DNA from: Plazaster borealis
Lineage: Eukaryota; Echinodermata; Asteroidea; Forcipulatida; Labidiasteridae
NCBI GenBank assembly: GCA_021014325.1
Contig: JAJGQC010000713.1
Coordinates: 186,001-250,000 of the forward strand
DNA length: 64,000 nucleotides
Direction: 5' to 3'
The notes under the pieces were generated by a model. That model worked only from the letters and a program-made list of their open reading frames with translations. It ran no database searches and was not told the origin of the DNA. Shown here piece after piece: positions 1 through 14,100 of the stretch. Made by a program: the position numbers and the translations under genes. Every line of letters starts with the position of its first letter. The stretch's first letter is position 1.

Positions 1-1129
1 TCAAACTGCGCGCCTTACGCACACAAAAAGTTCTCATGCTTAGAATTTAGGCCACGCCCCTAAATAACGTTGGCTAAATTAATCTCCATGTTCAAGTTGA
101 AAACCAGCTAAAAATCACATTTTTATACAAGTTTTCACTGTATAAATGAGCTAAAATACTCTTTAACATTTACTCTCTCTATTTGTAAGAATAACCATTC
201 ATTAAAGGAAGTTATTACTTGAAATGTGTGAAATAAGTGAGTTTAATCATAAACGTAAACAAAACCATTTTCATTGATAAAAGATGTGTGATGTCATCTA
301 ATTAATATGCACGACTTAGGCAATCCCTGATGAAGCAGACGATAAGTGCATCATTTTTATACTTAATTTCTTTACTCAAAAAGTCTAACTCTAATTTGCA
401 TCAAAAGATTAAAGCTATACATTTTAAAATAATGTAATTTTACCATCACAAATAAAGGTGTTTTTGTGGCTCACAAACTAGATAATAATTTACGAACATC
501 TGACCAATCATAGCGAACAATAACAACAGCAGACGCCGTCTTGGATTCTATACATAGACTTTGCTGGACATGAATTCACATATACACGTGTGTGTTGGTA
601 ACAACAACATTACACGTGAACAGTTTAGACATCGTAAAGAAGTTATTATTACACTTAAATCCCTGGAAATATATGCTGCAAAAGTTAATCATCTAAAGAA
701 CTGATGAACAAATTTGAAAATCTCCCTGATTGCAGAAACTGTTTTCCCTATGTCAATGTAATTCTAAATATTTCCCCAATTGTTGTACAAAATCTTCCTG
801 ATTGCTAGATGCAAATGTTGGCAGCTCTAGTATAGCTCCAAATATAGAAAAACTTATCCATGGTGAAGTTTGTATAATTTTAAAACGATCAATTCCTAAA
901 AGTTTTCAATTTGTGAAGGTTTTTTGCATATTTAAAGGGGGACTGCTGTCGCGAATGAAACGCACCAAACAGCAGTAGATAGAGCCTGATTTCAATATTA
1001 CGATAGTCTTAAAATAACACATGGTCCCCATGGAAAGACCCATCCCCAAACAACGTACATATACAACACACAATGAGTAGTTGTTCTGTGTGTGTATACA
1101 GACCCTGCGTCCGCTGGCTAAATGCCAGT

Positions 1130-1512
1130 TAAAATACCTCAGGACCAGTCAGAAATCTCTCAAAGTGGTCCTGCTGGCTAGTTCAGTGTTAGAGAGCATC
1201 CCTGTTTCAATTGAAATATGGACTAGTGAAAAAGCTGACGGACTAGTGAAATGACAAGTTACAGTAACTGGTCCTGCTGGCCAGTCACTTAAAAGGTTCA
1301 GGGGCGAACCCTGCAGACTGTATCTTATTAGAACGTATTTCACGCACAATGTACACAGTAATGCACGGCTCAAATTTTTGGGGAAAACCCACAAGACTGC
1401 AGGGCTTGTAGGTCAAAATTTTTACTGGACCAGAATATTTTACCAGACCAGAATCAAAATGAAATTGAACAAACACTAAGAGAAGATATATTTCATTTGT
1501 GTTATGCATACT
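1130..1512 (-). repeat. Interspersed repeat family X, copy 1
   Basis: Phrases such as CTGGACCAGAAT, CAAGACTGCAGGGCTTG and GGCTCAAATTTTTGGGG recur in opposite orientation at 7636-7995 and 15236-15690. It is non-coding. The rest of 1-1924 shows nothing I can name: AT-rich DNA with short fragments of repeats. Confidence 0.5.
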
Positions 1513-1924
1513 TTGACACTCAACAGAATTGAAAGATACTAAATATCAGATTAATAGTCAACATTTTTTCACAAAGCAATGGACAGTGGGGTATTTTATT
1601 CGATTGAAACAAAACAAAATACCACCGGTGAGTTTAATATAATGGCGACCGTACTTGCTTTTAGTTTCACGATAAACTTATCTGTAGGTAATGAAGGCAT
1701 TAGTTTTTATTTCAAAAGGCATGTTGTGAACATTTACACATTTAATCGGCCTGGGGCACTTGCTAGGGCTGATCAAAATATTGTACTTCTCAAATTAAAA
1801 TACTTAAGCATTGGAACAGATCATGGAGGAGAAAAAGGATCAAACAATAATTTTAAGGCTAAACTGAATTTTTCCTATTTCGTTATTGTTTTACGGTTTT
1901 TTTGTCAATTTTGTGTTTTTGTAG

Positions 1925-2158
1925 GATTTGTCTGGCAGTTCATTCTCATCAGTCTCTTGGCCCAAGCCACCGCCTGCTCATGTAGTCTCCGACCACCAGC
2001 CACTTAATGAGTTTGATAGCCTGGGTCTGAGACCAAGACCTGCTTTAAGGACAGACCATCTGGCGATTCATACGGGGCTGCAGACAGTCTGCTAGGGAGC
2101 CTAAGAGAGGGTGGTCCACAGCGACACGTACACACCCATCATCATTATCATCCTCCAG
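1925..2158 (+). CDS. CEP95: CEP95-like linker exon (first exon visible)
   Basis: A T-rich tract ending in TAG precedes the exon and CCTCCAG/GTAATC closes it. The frame from the acceptor reads [19 protein letters not shown] and on through [14 protein letters not shown], a Ser/Pro-rich disordered linker. It then meets a TAG at about 2092. A second frame is open from there to the donor ([10 protein letters not shown]...), so one base seems to be missing near 2081-2090. No earlier exon can be placed with confidence in 1-1924. Confidence 0.5.
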
Positions 2159-5100
2159 GTAATCTGCTCACAAGAAACGCCGGCAAGCTAGCTTAATTGA
2201 CGCGATTATTTGCATACCGTTAGCAGGGGTTATGAAACAGGCCTGGAATAACACGGAGGCCAGGGCCTTGGTGCCCCTTCAAAAGTTTCCCATAGACTTT
2301 AAGATTTTCCAATGCGAGGGTAGAGGTTGATATTGTTTGAAAAGCCTTCGGAGCGCCATGGCAGCTCGGGGCTTTATACTCCCAGGGACGTGAGCAAGAT
2401 AAAAAGGAATGTTATTGGCCCAATGACCAGGGCACTAATTTAAAGCGCATGGATACGTTATTGTAAAATGCGCTTTAAAAGAACTATTAAGTGTGCTATT
2501 AAGTGCTATTTGCAATTGAGAATGGCCTTGCCCTCAAAGATAAGAATCCAAGTCTGATCCTGATGAAATACACCTTCTTCTAAAACTTGGCACCCCCCAC
2601 TCACGTAAACAACAGTGTATACTGACAGTCGGGTTGTTTTAAAAAGTGTGCTTAAAAGAATCTGGTTGCCAGTGAAAATCTTATGAATGTTTTTTTTTTT
2701 TTGCTTAGCCAATTTGTTAAGCATTATTTTCTGCATAGCGGCTCCACAACGTAAATTTTGTCTAGATAACTTCCTTACTGCATTTGTTTCCCACCAGTGA
2801 GCGGCAAGCCCTCCACCAGCGCAGGTCCCCAAAAGTCTCCCCACTTGCCAACCTCTCAAGACCCCCAGCATCAGGGGGGACTTCATCAGCGGGCAGCTCC
2901 CCAACAAGGGGAATTGGCGAGAAAGAAGAGTACAGAGGTAAGCTTCTCCTAAATCCTAAAATATTTCACGTGTTTCTTTACAGAAGTTATTTTATTTCTT
3001 CAGAACAGTGTTCACCTCAAAAGATAGTCTCATTATTGTTATTTTTTATTTTTGGTTTGAAAAATAGTTCAACTTCAATCGCAATTTTCTCCAAACTCAG
3101 AATTTTGGCTGTGGAGTACATACGTCACTGTGTGAAAACAGTGATGAAATCTGGTGTTCGTAAACTGGCTTACCACATCTCAACTTTACTGAGTACAATT
3201 TTTTGATTTTTTTTTTTTAGTTTAGCTAAAATAGTTTACCGGACCCAAATGTTGTATCGTGTATGTTGTTTGTAACTTGGTTCTGTATCACTTTGCAAAT
3301 CAAACCAATTCACTGCTTTTTTATTTTTTATTTTTGCCTGGTTAGGCCCAAATATCTGTCAAACAGAAAATTGTGTAAAAATCCTACAAAGGGTGGTTCA
3401 AAAAAAGTGTACCCATATTTGATAGCCATTTACCTATGTGACGGTTATGAAACTATCTTGCTATCATGCCCGCAATCTATTTTTAGTAAGCTTTATATGT
3501 TACGCAATATCACCAGAATAACGCCTCAGCGATTTCATTTTCGCGGGCTTCTGTTCATATTATCCTTAGACGAAGACCTAAGAGCATCATGTTTATCTTC
3601 GTCAACAGGTAATTATGTTTTATATTACTTATTGCTTACTTTTGCATTAACATTGTTCAATCGCATAAGTATAATCACATTCTGTTTACCTTCATAGTCT
3701 AAGTTGTATATATTTTGTATTTAATCAATGATTTATTGACTCGCTTGTCATGGATACCGGAGACGAACGGGAGCTAGCTTTATATCATTTACATGCCTTT
3801 AAGACAGGTTATGTATTAATTGTTGTAAATTCCTTTGGGACAAGTCAGTCCCTTAGTTTACATTTACACAAGTGCATTTATTAATTAAGCTCTGTTTTGG
3901 ATCCAGTTTAAGTTAACTGATAATTTCTTAAATAATTCTCAAGATGGCGGACGCCGCCCAGATTTATGGTGCGAACTGCAGAAAGAGTTGCTTGTTTAAT
4001 CATTAGTATTCCTGTAACTTTATAATTATTAGTGTAACATGTTCATATTATCTTAGACGAAGACTTAAGAGCATCATGTTTATCTTCGTCAACAGATATT
4101 GATTGTAAATAAACCAACCAGCTCTTGAAACATCAGAAAAGCTGTGTCAAGTACAGATCTATAAAGTCAGAGGGGTCACACCTACTTACTTATTAGTTTT
4201 TACAATTATTTTTGAGTTAAATAAAAGTGGTGATCGTTAAGCATTAGTGGTGAACAATTTTAGGAAATCATATAATTTTTGTTCAAAATATGGTATATTA
4301 AAAAAATAATGTTAAAAACTGATATGTCCACGAATGCTCTTTCAACTCCATCCACTTTTAGGCTAACCTGGCCAACATTAATTGATCGTGGACTTTCAAA
4401 TCCATGAAGTAGTGCTTATCACTTTAAAATCACCTGTCCAGAGAAGGCTAGTTTATGTTCATCGACGTGTAACATTATTCAACGCTTATTTATTATTAAA
4501 AAGATTTCAGAAGTATTAGTCAAGCGGAGATAAGAAAACCTCTGTGGACTTATCAATTTTGCACATGATATCATTAAACTACCATATTTTGAAGACAAAA
4601 TAACTTATTCCTTGGATTCTTTCACCACTAATGCTCAACAGTCACCACTTTCATAAAATACAACCCAATTGTAAAAACTTATAATTAAGTAGGTGAAAAT
4701 GGCTGGCAAAAGTGGGTACAACCCTGCACATAGTTCTTATTTGTCTATGCTATCTCCTGAGGTGGTTCTTTGTGGCATGGACATCTTGCGGCCCGGGATA
4801 CAGACCTCCCAGCCTCAACCGACTACAGCCGAGGCAGCGTTACCCAGCCACACTTCACTCCACCTACCCGGCTCCATCTCAGCGAAGACCCACAAGCAGT
4901 GCCTCTCTCAGGGGTGCCACATCCTCCACGCATGCGCACCAATCATTGAGGCAACAAGGCAACGTCTTCATGGATGATGATGAGGAGGTTTGGAGACGTA
5001 GTGCTCCAAGACGAGAAGAGGTAAATAGGCGTGATGTGGCCGAGCAGCCAGCGCACCGGACTCAAGCTCTTGTGTTTCTAAATCAGCAGAGTGTGGGTTC

Positions 5101-8100
5101 GGGTCCTGGTCTTGCCACTTGTGTTCTAATAAGCAAGACGCTTAACCATTATTGCTTCATCCTTCAGATGGGACGTAAAGCCAGTGATCCCGTGTGTTAA
5201 TGTAATGCACATAAAATAACCCAGTTACACTTATCGCTAAGAGAGGGGGCTTGCCTCAATGTTTCTTGCAATGGCTGCTGAATGCGCCGCAGCAACTTGT
5301 AAACCATTAGAAGGTGCTACATAAATTGGTCACATAATTCAAAACATAGCTCTGCTTATCCTGTTGAAAACCAAATAATGAGCGCTTTGATATGCCCCTA
5401 GGGGTGTGATAAAGCGCTATATCAGAACCCAGTTTCTTATTAACAGCATTATAGCATCATCAAACCACAGTATTATAACATTGTGAATCTTAGAGCGCAT
5501 CCTACCGCCCGGCCAAGGCGAGTGGCATTTGAAGATGACGCCAGAGACAGTTCACACAGATCCTTCTTTCGGGAGATCCTCGGCCCTTACAAGTATGACA
5601 GGTAAGATTTTCTAGAGCCCCTCCTATCTCCTCCACTTTCACCCATTTGTTTCAACTAATATTCCAACTGTGTTAGTCACAATCCAAAGAAGAACAAATG
5701 CAGTGAATGAATAGCAAGGAAAGTTAGCTTTGGGTAAAAATTGTAAAATTTGTCTGAGTACCCTGAAAGGAAGGAAAATGTTCCTCAAAAAAGGGTCCGA
5801 GTTAAAAATGATTTGTTTTTTGTAATTTTATTGATTCTCCTCATTGACGGGCATGAAAGCAGTGACAGCGAACAAGACTCGGATATTGACGCCTTATCTC
5901 AGTGCAGTGACAGTGCTGTAGATTACCAGCGGCTGGGTACCAGCTATCCAACAGCCCCCATCATCCACGACGACCATGGATACCTTCCCGAGAAACACCA
6001 GGGACAAACCAAGACATGAAACGAGCAGGAAACCGTAAAATCTGAGACTGCGCAGTCAGCGCTTAAAAACAGCGACGCAACGGCGACACCCACCTCCCCA
6101 GAGACCCAAGAGTGTGCTTCTCCCTGTGCCGAGTACTCGCAGTCACAGGGTGAGATTTGAAGAGGCTCTTGAGGCAGACGCTACCGGGCCGATGGGAAGA
6201 ATCAGGAAGAAACTCAACAAGGAGAACAGAAAACAATCCAGACAGAAAGAGGTACGGAACTTCTCATTCCTGTTGTTTATAACTCGTTGTGACTGTTTTG
6301 GGGTGGCAATGAGTGGCTAGTGTGTAAAGTGCTCGCCTCTCATCAATGTGACCCTGGTTTGATTCCCGGCTAGGGCCATATGTGAGTTGAGTTGTGCGTT
6401 GGTTCTCGCCTATGCCACCAGAGTTTTTCTCCAGGCCCTCTGGTTTTCCTCCTCCAGAAAAAATAAACACTTTCAATCTCAGGCTTTGCTCCGTGGTTGT
6501 GTATGGGTTGATGTGGCTTGCTGTCGTAGGCGCCCTTGCATGCCTGCGGCTTGATAACGTTGTAGCTGTGTCCTTCGCAATTCAGCTTCTCAGCTGCTAG
6601 TAAGGATGATTAGCCTCTCAAAATTATTATATTATTATTATGACTCAGATAGGACTTCTGTTTTGAGGAATTCACACTATGTTTATTTGCACATGGTCAG
6701 CTCTAGAGTAGCAATTTTCTAGAGTTCTCTGTGACTGGTAAGTGAAAAACAAGAGAGGGCATTGTATAAAAACACAGGACCTTCAAATTACTACCACCTG
6801 GTGTGCATTCCCAGCGACGCCTGTGTGACTATTTTCATGTTTATTTACCTAATTCACCGGACGTCTTCATCACAATATAATGATTGCGGAGTCGGTGTCC
6901 CTGTGTGGTGTACAGTGTATTGTGAATTTTAGGTGACACAGCGTTTACACGCATACCTGTTGACTCCCAAAATGGTAAAGCAAGGCGCAGTCGCTGCGTG
7001 CAAGGGGTTAATACAATTTAAGACAAGTTATCAGTGGAGTCTCAAACACATATTTTCAAAAGAGCATTGCACGTTGCTTCAATTATTTTAGCAGTGCTCT
7101 GATTTTGTGTGTTACTTTAAAACATTCTGATGCCTACTCTGAATATTAACAATTTAAATAAATCAATTAAATCAATACATTTGTATCTAAATATTATAAT
7201 ATAAAATGTTAACACCTACAAGAAATATTGTGATTTTGGTCAGATTGGCTGGTTGTTCAGGTTGAGTTTGAGGCCAAGTCAAAGCCTTATTTTCAATTGT
7301 CGACGCTTTTCATTCTCAGGTTCGTCGTTACGCCTATGAAAGTAATCTCCAATAAGCCCAGAGTGGACTGAAGAAGCAGATGGGTAGAAATAAGAGAGTC
7401 TTTGATAAACAAGTAGCAAGATGCAGAATGTCCTCACTGGACAGTCTCAAAAATTGTACCTTTTTTCGATAGAGGGCGCTGTTCTGCGGCGAACAGTCAA
7501 CTTGCTCACTTGTTATGAGCATGCTCACTTGTTATGATCATGCTCTACAAAGCAAATTTCCTTTATATGGACAATATATTATAAAATTTAATTGAATTGA
7601 ATTTTTGCAATAATGTCTTTATCACGCACAAGAGAGCATGGCTCAAATTGCACACTGGACCACAGGCCCGAGGCCAGAGGCCAGTGATTTTAGTGTCGGG
7701 CCAGTAAACTTGTGATTGGATAAGTCCAGCGGTCTTGTTTTTCAATTGAATAATAATACCCCAACTGTAATTTCTTTAATAAAAAAAAAAGGTTCAGATG
7801 TTGACTTTGAGTCCGGTAAATATCTTTTAATTCTGTTTAGTATGGAGGTACACTTGAAACCAATAAGACAAATGAGATCAACCTTCTCCATGAAAGATTT
7901 TTTTCTCATTTTGATTCTGGTCTTCTAAACAAATTGTAGTCCAGTTAAAACTTTGAGCTACAAGCCCTGCATTCTTGTGGATTTCCCTCCCACCACCCCC
8001 CCTTCCCTAAATTTTAGTCCTGGAGAGGCTCTGTGCAAAGACGTACGGTTTCTATGCATTATTGGGGTTTGTGTGTACACCTTGGTTAGTTATAGCTAGA

Positions 8101-11100
8101 TACGTTTGTGCAATTCAACCGTGAATGTCAAATGTATCTTGTGCTGTCGCCATTCTAAATACAACTTTATATTTGTGTGTGTTTTTTATGAACATTTTGT
8201 ATCGACCCAATTCACTTGACGCCATCATCACAATAATCTTGGTTGCGCCTTTTTGGGAGTCGATGTCCCCCGTGTGATGCGAATTCTAGGCGACGCGGCG
8301 TTTACACTCTTACCATAATTCCTATGTGCAATTTGACTCCCAAAATGGCGAGAGTGGCGGACAGTAGCCTCTAGTGATGTTGGTGCAAGGGGTCAATTCA
8401 CTCATGTGTCGATTACATTTTTTTTTCTTTTTCTTTTTCGGATTTTGAGATTTGTGTGCAATCATGAAACTTTTTAATCTCTTTGCAGGATGCTGAATAC
8501 AAGAAGGTTTTCAGCGGTCCCAAGACAAGCAAGTACCAGCCAGCCAATAAATACAGTAGTAAGTTCAAATGTAACCAACAATTGAATAGAGCAGAGTATC
8601 CCCTAATTAATGTTTTAGTTTGTTTCCAAGAAGAAGCATACCCTAAACTACTAGGCCAAGTAAAAATCCAAATAGTTGATTGTTCCCGCCTCATCCTTTT
8701 TAAAAGTATTCATTTTTTCTCTTAAAAGTATAGAAATAAACGTGTATCTGAATTGAATTTAATTTTTAATATCAATGTGGATCTTACCATTGCTTATTTC
8801 AGTTTCCCTTGTAGTTTATTACTTGATATCTGAAATAAAAAGTCGCATCCCATTAAGGTGATCCCCTGGCTGCCGCTTCCCAGGTTGTATTGTAAACTTG
8901 GGTGTGATCCCTGGCTACACGGCAGGTTACGGTTGAATGGCTTCTGACTGGCACCCCCGAACAAAGGTATTGACAAAATAGGGAGACCGCCAACATATGG
9001 CTAGATAGCTCAGTTGGTAGAGCGCCAGTACGTTAAACCAGAGGTCGTTGGATCAAATCCCGCTCTAGTTAATTTTTCTTTGTTCAACCCCACCCAAATC
9101 ATTGCAAATTTCATAAGCAATATTTGACAGTCCCTCTGTATCTTTACTCTTTACAGCCAAGGTAACAACAGACAGGCTTTCCGCTCCAGATCCAAGGCTC
9201 CAAGTTCCAAACGCAAGAGAAGTGCCTCGTCAAGTCCCACCATGCATTGGCACAAGAGATGTAATTACCAAACCAATTTATTCGCTCAGCCCCAATGCAA
9301 TTGTTACATCTATTAACCCTTCATGCACCAATAATTTAAGTGATAAATTGATCATATGGACACATTAATTGTTAACTTGATTTAAACCGGTAGCAACCGT
9401 TCAGTGTGTGAAAGAGTTAAATTGTTTGCTGTAACCGCTGCTAATGACAGGATTCAAACTGCTCTTTTCGTCACTGGGCACCCTCAATGGTCTCATGGTT
9501 AAGACATCTGGGCCCAATGTCATAGAGCTGCTTAAGCAGATAATATCGCTTAACAATTCTCTGCTTAGCAGAAATGAGCAGGATACCAGTCACAAATGGT
9601 ACATGTGACATGGTGTTTTAGCCAGTTACCGCATTCTGGTAAGCAAATTTTTGTCGCGCTTAGCTACTTTTTGTGCTTAAGCAGCTCTATGAAACTGGGC
9701 CCTGCTCTAGAATGTGCAGGTTGTGGATTCGAATTTCACCCAAGTATCCTGTGGAATTTGTTTTTTCTGCAGGATTTGGAAACAAATCAGTTTATGTGTA
9801 AAACAAAACAAAAACAAAAATACGAACGTCGGATATGCTCAGTTTTCTAGCAGTATACGAATCCAGGGTTCATGGGTTCGTATCACAACCTAGTAGCCTG
9901 TTTTTGTTTGTGTCTCCACTGGACTTGAAAAGCACTGATTATACAATGTTTATCACACATCAGTGTTGTAGTGAAACCAAAATATTGAACATATGATCAT
10001 GTGACCATTGAGATGTTGTTAAGTCACTGTATTAAACAGGCACGGGGTAACTTGCTTTGGAGTTCTCTCTGAACTGTTCTTTATTGAATCTGTAAAATTG
10101 GTGAACAAGATGTTGATGAAGGTTCAGCCAATTTCAGAATGACGGTAAACTTAAGTTAAACAATAATAAGAAATGTATAAATGGAAAACGAATCAAGCTT
10201 AAGTAACAATAAAACGCCCGGTTGCCACCTTGGCGAGCCGCATATCTCATGTAAATCGTAAGGAAATTGATTAGAAATACACTAAATAATACAAATATAT
10301 GTTGACTTAAAGAAACACTAGAATTCCCATACATTCCTTTGATACTTAGGTAAGAGTTAAAAGATTTAAGAAATGATGCAACGAGATATATAAACAAGAC
10401 AAGATTCATACCTGTAAAATTGGTAAACAAGATGTTGATGAAGGTTCGCCAATTTCAGAATGACGGCCAGATTATTGAACGGTGGGAAATACAAATTAGA
10501 ACAAAGGGGGCGGTTCGTAAATTTAAATGATAAAGAGATATTTACAACAACGAAAGGTTTGAAATGAATATGCAAAGTAGGAATATACCAAAACTAAACG
10601 TGGGTATTCTTCATGTACACCTGGGCCGTGACATCTGCCTCTCTTTTGCGAAAATGTCAGCCCGACATTTGCAGAATATTTGTATCTACAAAAGTCTATT
10701 AACAAGATTGCAAGTTAGCAAGTCAACATTACACAATATACAATTCATGGCATTACTTCAACTCGATGTACTTTAACGTGATGCGTACAAAACTCTTAGA
10801 AATTTACATTACTCAACCGGGCCCTGGTTTCATAAAGACAATCCTATAGAGACAAATATTCTTATAATTCAGAATAATTAATGTTCTCGTTAAACCACAA
10901 ATTGCATTTGCTTCATATACCTTTTCAACACAAGATGAACCAATTCAAGAAATCATGCTATAAAGGAAGCAAATTTCTATACTTCGGAGCTCATCATCCT
11001 GAAAAGTCATGAATGTCAAAATTAACACTTAATACTCATCCCAAATAAATATTATGGATAAGCACTACAAAAATGCACTACAAAATGCACTACAAAAAGG

Positions 11101-14100
11101 AGAGAAAAATGCAGTAACAGGGGGAGTGGTTAAAAAAAGTTATTATGTGTCAATGTGCTCTTTGAGATCATACAAAGGGCAACTTTCCTTCGTTCTTTCG
11201 CCATTTTGGGACTTCTCCATCTCACCCACAGCCGTCTCCCTGCCTCCAACTTCAACTTGTAGGCTTGCTTTGACCCTTCTTCGGACACTTTGTGTTGTTT
11301 CGTTTGGCCGAACTTGGTGTAACCAAACCTGTCTATTGGTTTTCGATTTCTTTTGGGTCTGGGCTGTGGTAGTGGTGGATCCATATTTTCTGGCATTACT
11401 CCAGTCAACGGCATGTTACTTTTGTTGTCAACTGGGGTTTAATGAATGTTTTGCCTTTCGGTTGATTTTTCTTCTGTGTCACTTAAATCACTGACGGAAA
11501 CTGTATCATTTTGTGGCTGATGGTAACACTCTGTGAACTTATCGACGTGTGGTGAGGCATTGGGTGAGATAAAATCTGTTCTCACTGAAGAAGACCTGGT
11601 GTCAACCTCCTGCTCCTCATCACATGAGTCTTGTTCAAAGTTTTCTGTCTCCTCGTCAGTTGATGTTTTGTCTCTTGCAATGTGTCCTTCCTGACCACAT
11701 TTGTGACAGAAGTAGACCCTGTGACCTTCTTGTTTCCTCGTTGAAGTTCTTGTTGGGTTGCTGGCAAGTTGTTCTACCTTTTCGGTGAGGAGGCTCATTT
11801 TAACCATCAGATCTTGTAGGATTTGGTGGTCAGTCTTCTTGTTGAGTGGTTGGCAAGTAGTTTCTGCTGTGTGAGGATTGGGTTGTGGCTGATAATGTTG
11901 TGACTGTGATGATTCCTGAGATTGTGCTTTGACTTCAGGCTTAGTAGTTGGTTCAAGTCGCATCTCTCCTAGCTGTCTTACTTCTGTCTGCAACTCCCGA
12001 ACGTCATCTCGCGTGGTCTCATAGGTGCGATTCGACGAGTTACTCTTTCGTCTTTTACTCCTCGCATGAATTGTTGCATGAGCATGTGGTTGCGGTTTGG
12101 GAACGGACTGCCTTTGCTCATTCGTTCTTCTACTGTGCAGAGTGTAGCTTCTAGTTCCACTGCAAAGATGCTGGCCAATTCAGTAGGACTCCTCATTGGT
12201 ACATAGAACTCGGCTAGTGGATCGCCAATCATCATGAGCTCACCAAACTGTGCTTTCAGTTCAGCAAATGCATGTTTTGGAGTCTGCTGTTTGGGTGGAA
12301 GGTTCAGTACTAGCTTTGTTGCTGCTCCACCCAAGTACCCTAACTATTGTTGCAAACTGCATTTCCGTTGGCATCGCTGTATTCTCTATCAGGTACTTGG
12401 TATCTCGCACCCAGTCGATGACGTAGGTACTCGAACCTTCTTTTCCTGTGAAGATAGGGACACTCTTGACCTGGTGTGACAGCATGAGATGTAGCTGAGG
12501 TGTGGATGCAGTCAGATTTGAAGAAAGATTTTAATGTTTTTGGATCATCGGATTGTTCGGTTGTGGAGTATGCGGTAAGAAGCTAAGGTAGTCTGGTGTT
12601 ACGTGCCTTCGTCTGGCTGTAGCAGTGGTAGCAGATGGACAAGGAGAGGTGTGTCTGTGTTGTCGATGAGGTTGCTGATGCAGTCCACTTTGGGAGAGTA
12701 TCTGTTCCAGATGTTGAAGTTCAGAGAGCATCTCTTCTGCTAATGGTTGATACTTAATGGGAGGTCCATCTTCAGAAGGAGAGATTCATGATGTTGAATG
12801 CTGTGATGGTGATTGAACTGGCGGTTGAGGGCTGAGAGTTGGAGGATTGAGTGAAGTTGACAACAGTGGGTTTCAAAACATCAGTGCAGAAGTTGGGCGT
12901 GTGTCGCCTGATTGCTTTCTTCTAGACGTGGCCATGGGTGAGATGGATAAATGGTGGTGAGATAGGCTGAACAAGGAGCTTGTTACTGATGAAGAAGAAA
13001 AACTCACGAGAATATAGTTTTAAAAAGCACAATATGCATGTGAAATTAGGTATGACACAGAAAAATCAATTGTGAAAGGGGAAAAATAAGTAATTCAGTT
13101 GGGGAAAAAAATTAACTAAATTGCGACACTATCAATTACTGCCAACTAATCATTTCCCAAAAATCAATTGAATATCAATAAATAAGCAATCAATTTCAAT
13201 CAAAAATTGTAAATGAAGGCAAATTCTTGAAAAATATCAGTCATATGGCAATCAAAACCAATCAATATCAATTGAAGGTGTCAGCTTAAATGTAACGCTT
13301 AAATGCAACGTCAAGCTTTGAACCTTCCTGGATCACTTAATACAATGAATGACAGGAATTCTTGGCAAATTATATTTAGCACTTCAAATAATGGCAAATA
13401 GAACGTGATACCGTAACTTGTATGGAAGCACTCACAAGACAACACTAGTGTCTCGAAGGTAAGTATAAAACACCTAACAAAATTAATCAAAACAACAAAT
13501 TTACTTGTAAATCAGCAACAAGAATCAAATATTCAATCAAGTTGAACACGAAATATATGCAACTGCTCAATACATCATTGGAATGTGAATCAATTTAGGC
13601 TTTCAAGACCAGTAGCATCTGAACTACCCTGCCGGTAATTGATACACAATGGCACAATTGTCAACTCTAAACTCAACAATAGCACCTTCCGGAATACGGA
13701 TTCACTAAAGCTATTATGCAATACAACAATTTAAATCGTGAAACACCAGCTGAAAAGTTCAATTGGAACAATGTTATTACCTGAGAACAAATGCAGCGTC
13801 TTTACAACTGGACTATTTGTACTGGCTTGCCTGAGGAGAGTTCCTTAAAGACAGTTGTAATGTTCTTGAACTGTATGCTAATGTATACGTTCGGCTGAAG
13901 TGGATAAACTCAAGAAGAATGTCCAATTTGAGTTGATTTTCCAAGATCAGTTATTTTCAATGCCGGATCGTAGCCAAACCGCAGTACTATCCGATGCAAG
14001 TTGATCAAGGGCTAGGGGCACTTCAGTGACGCAGAAGATGGCAGTATCGTCGGCTCGGAGATATTGGGGTACCCCGGTGCAGCTTCTGACAGTGCTAGTT

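Noticed and set aside
9001..9070. Functional tRNA gene
   Set aside because: The acceptor stem does not pair properly and the core lies within a repeated element seen again at 19959-20086.
11054..11494. 146-codon + strand frame [10 protein letters not shown]...
   Set aside because: It is the antisense shadow of the retroelement gag/pol remnant on the minus strand and shows no protein character.
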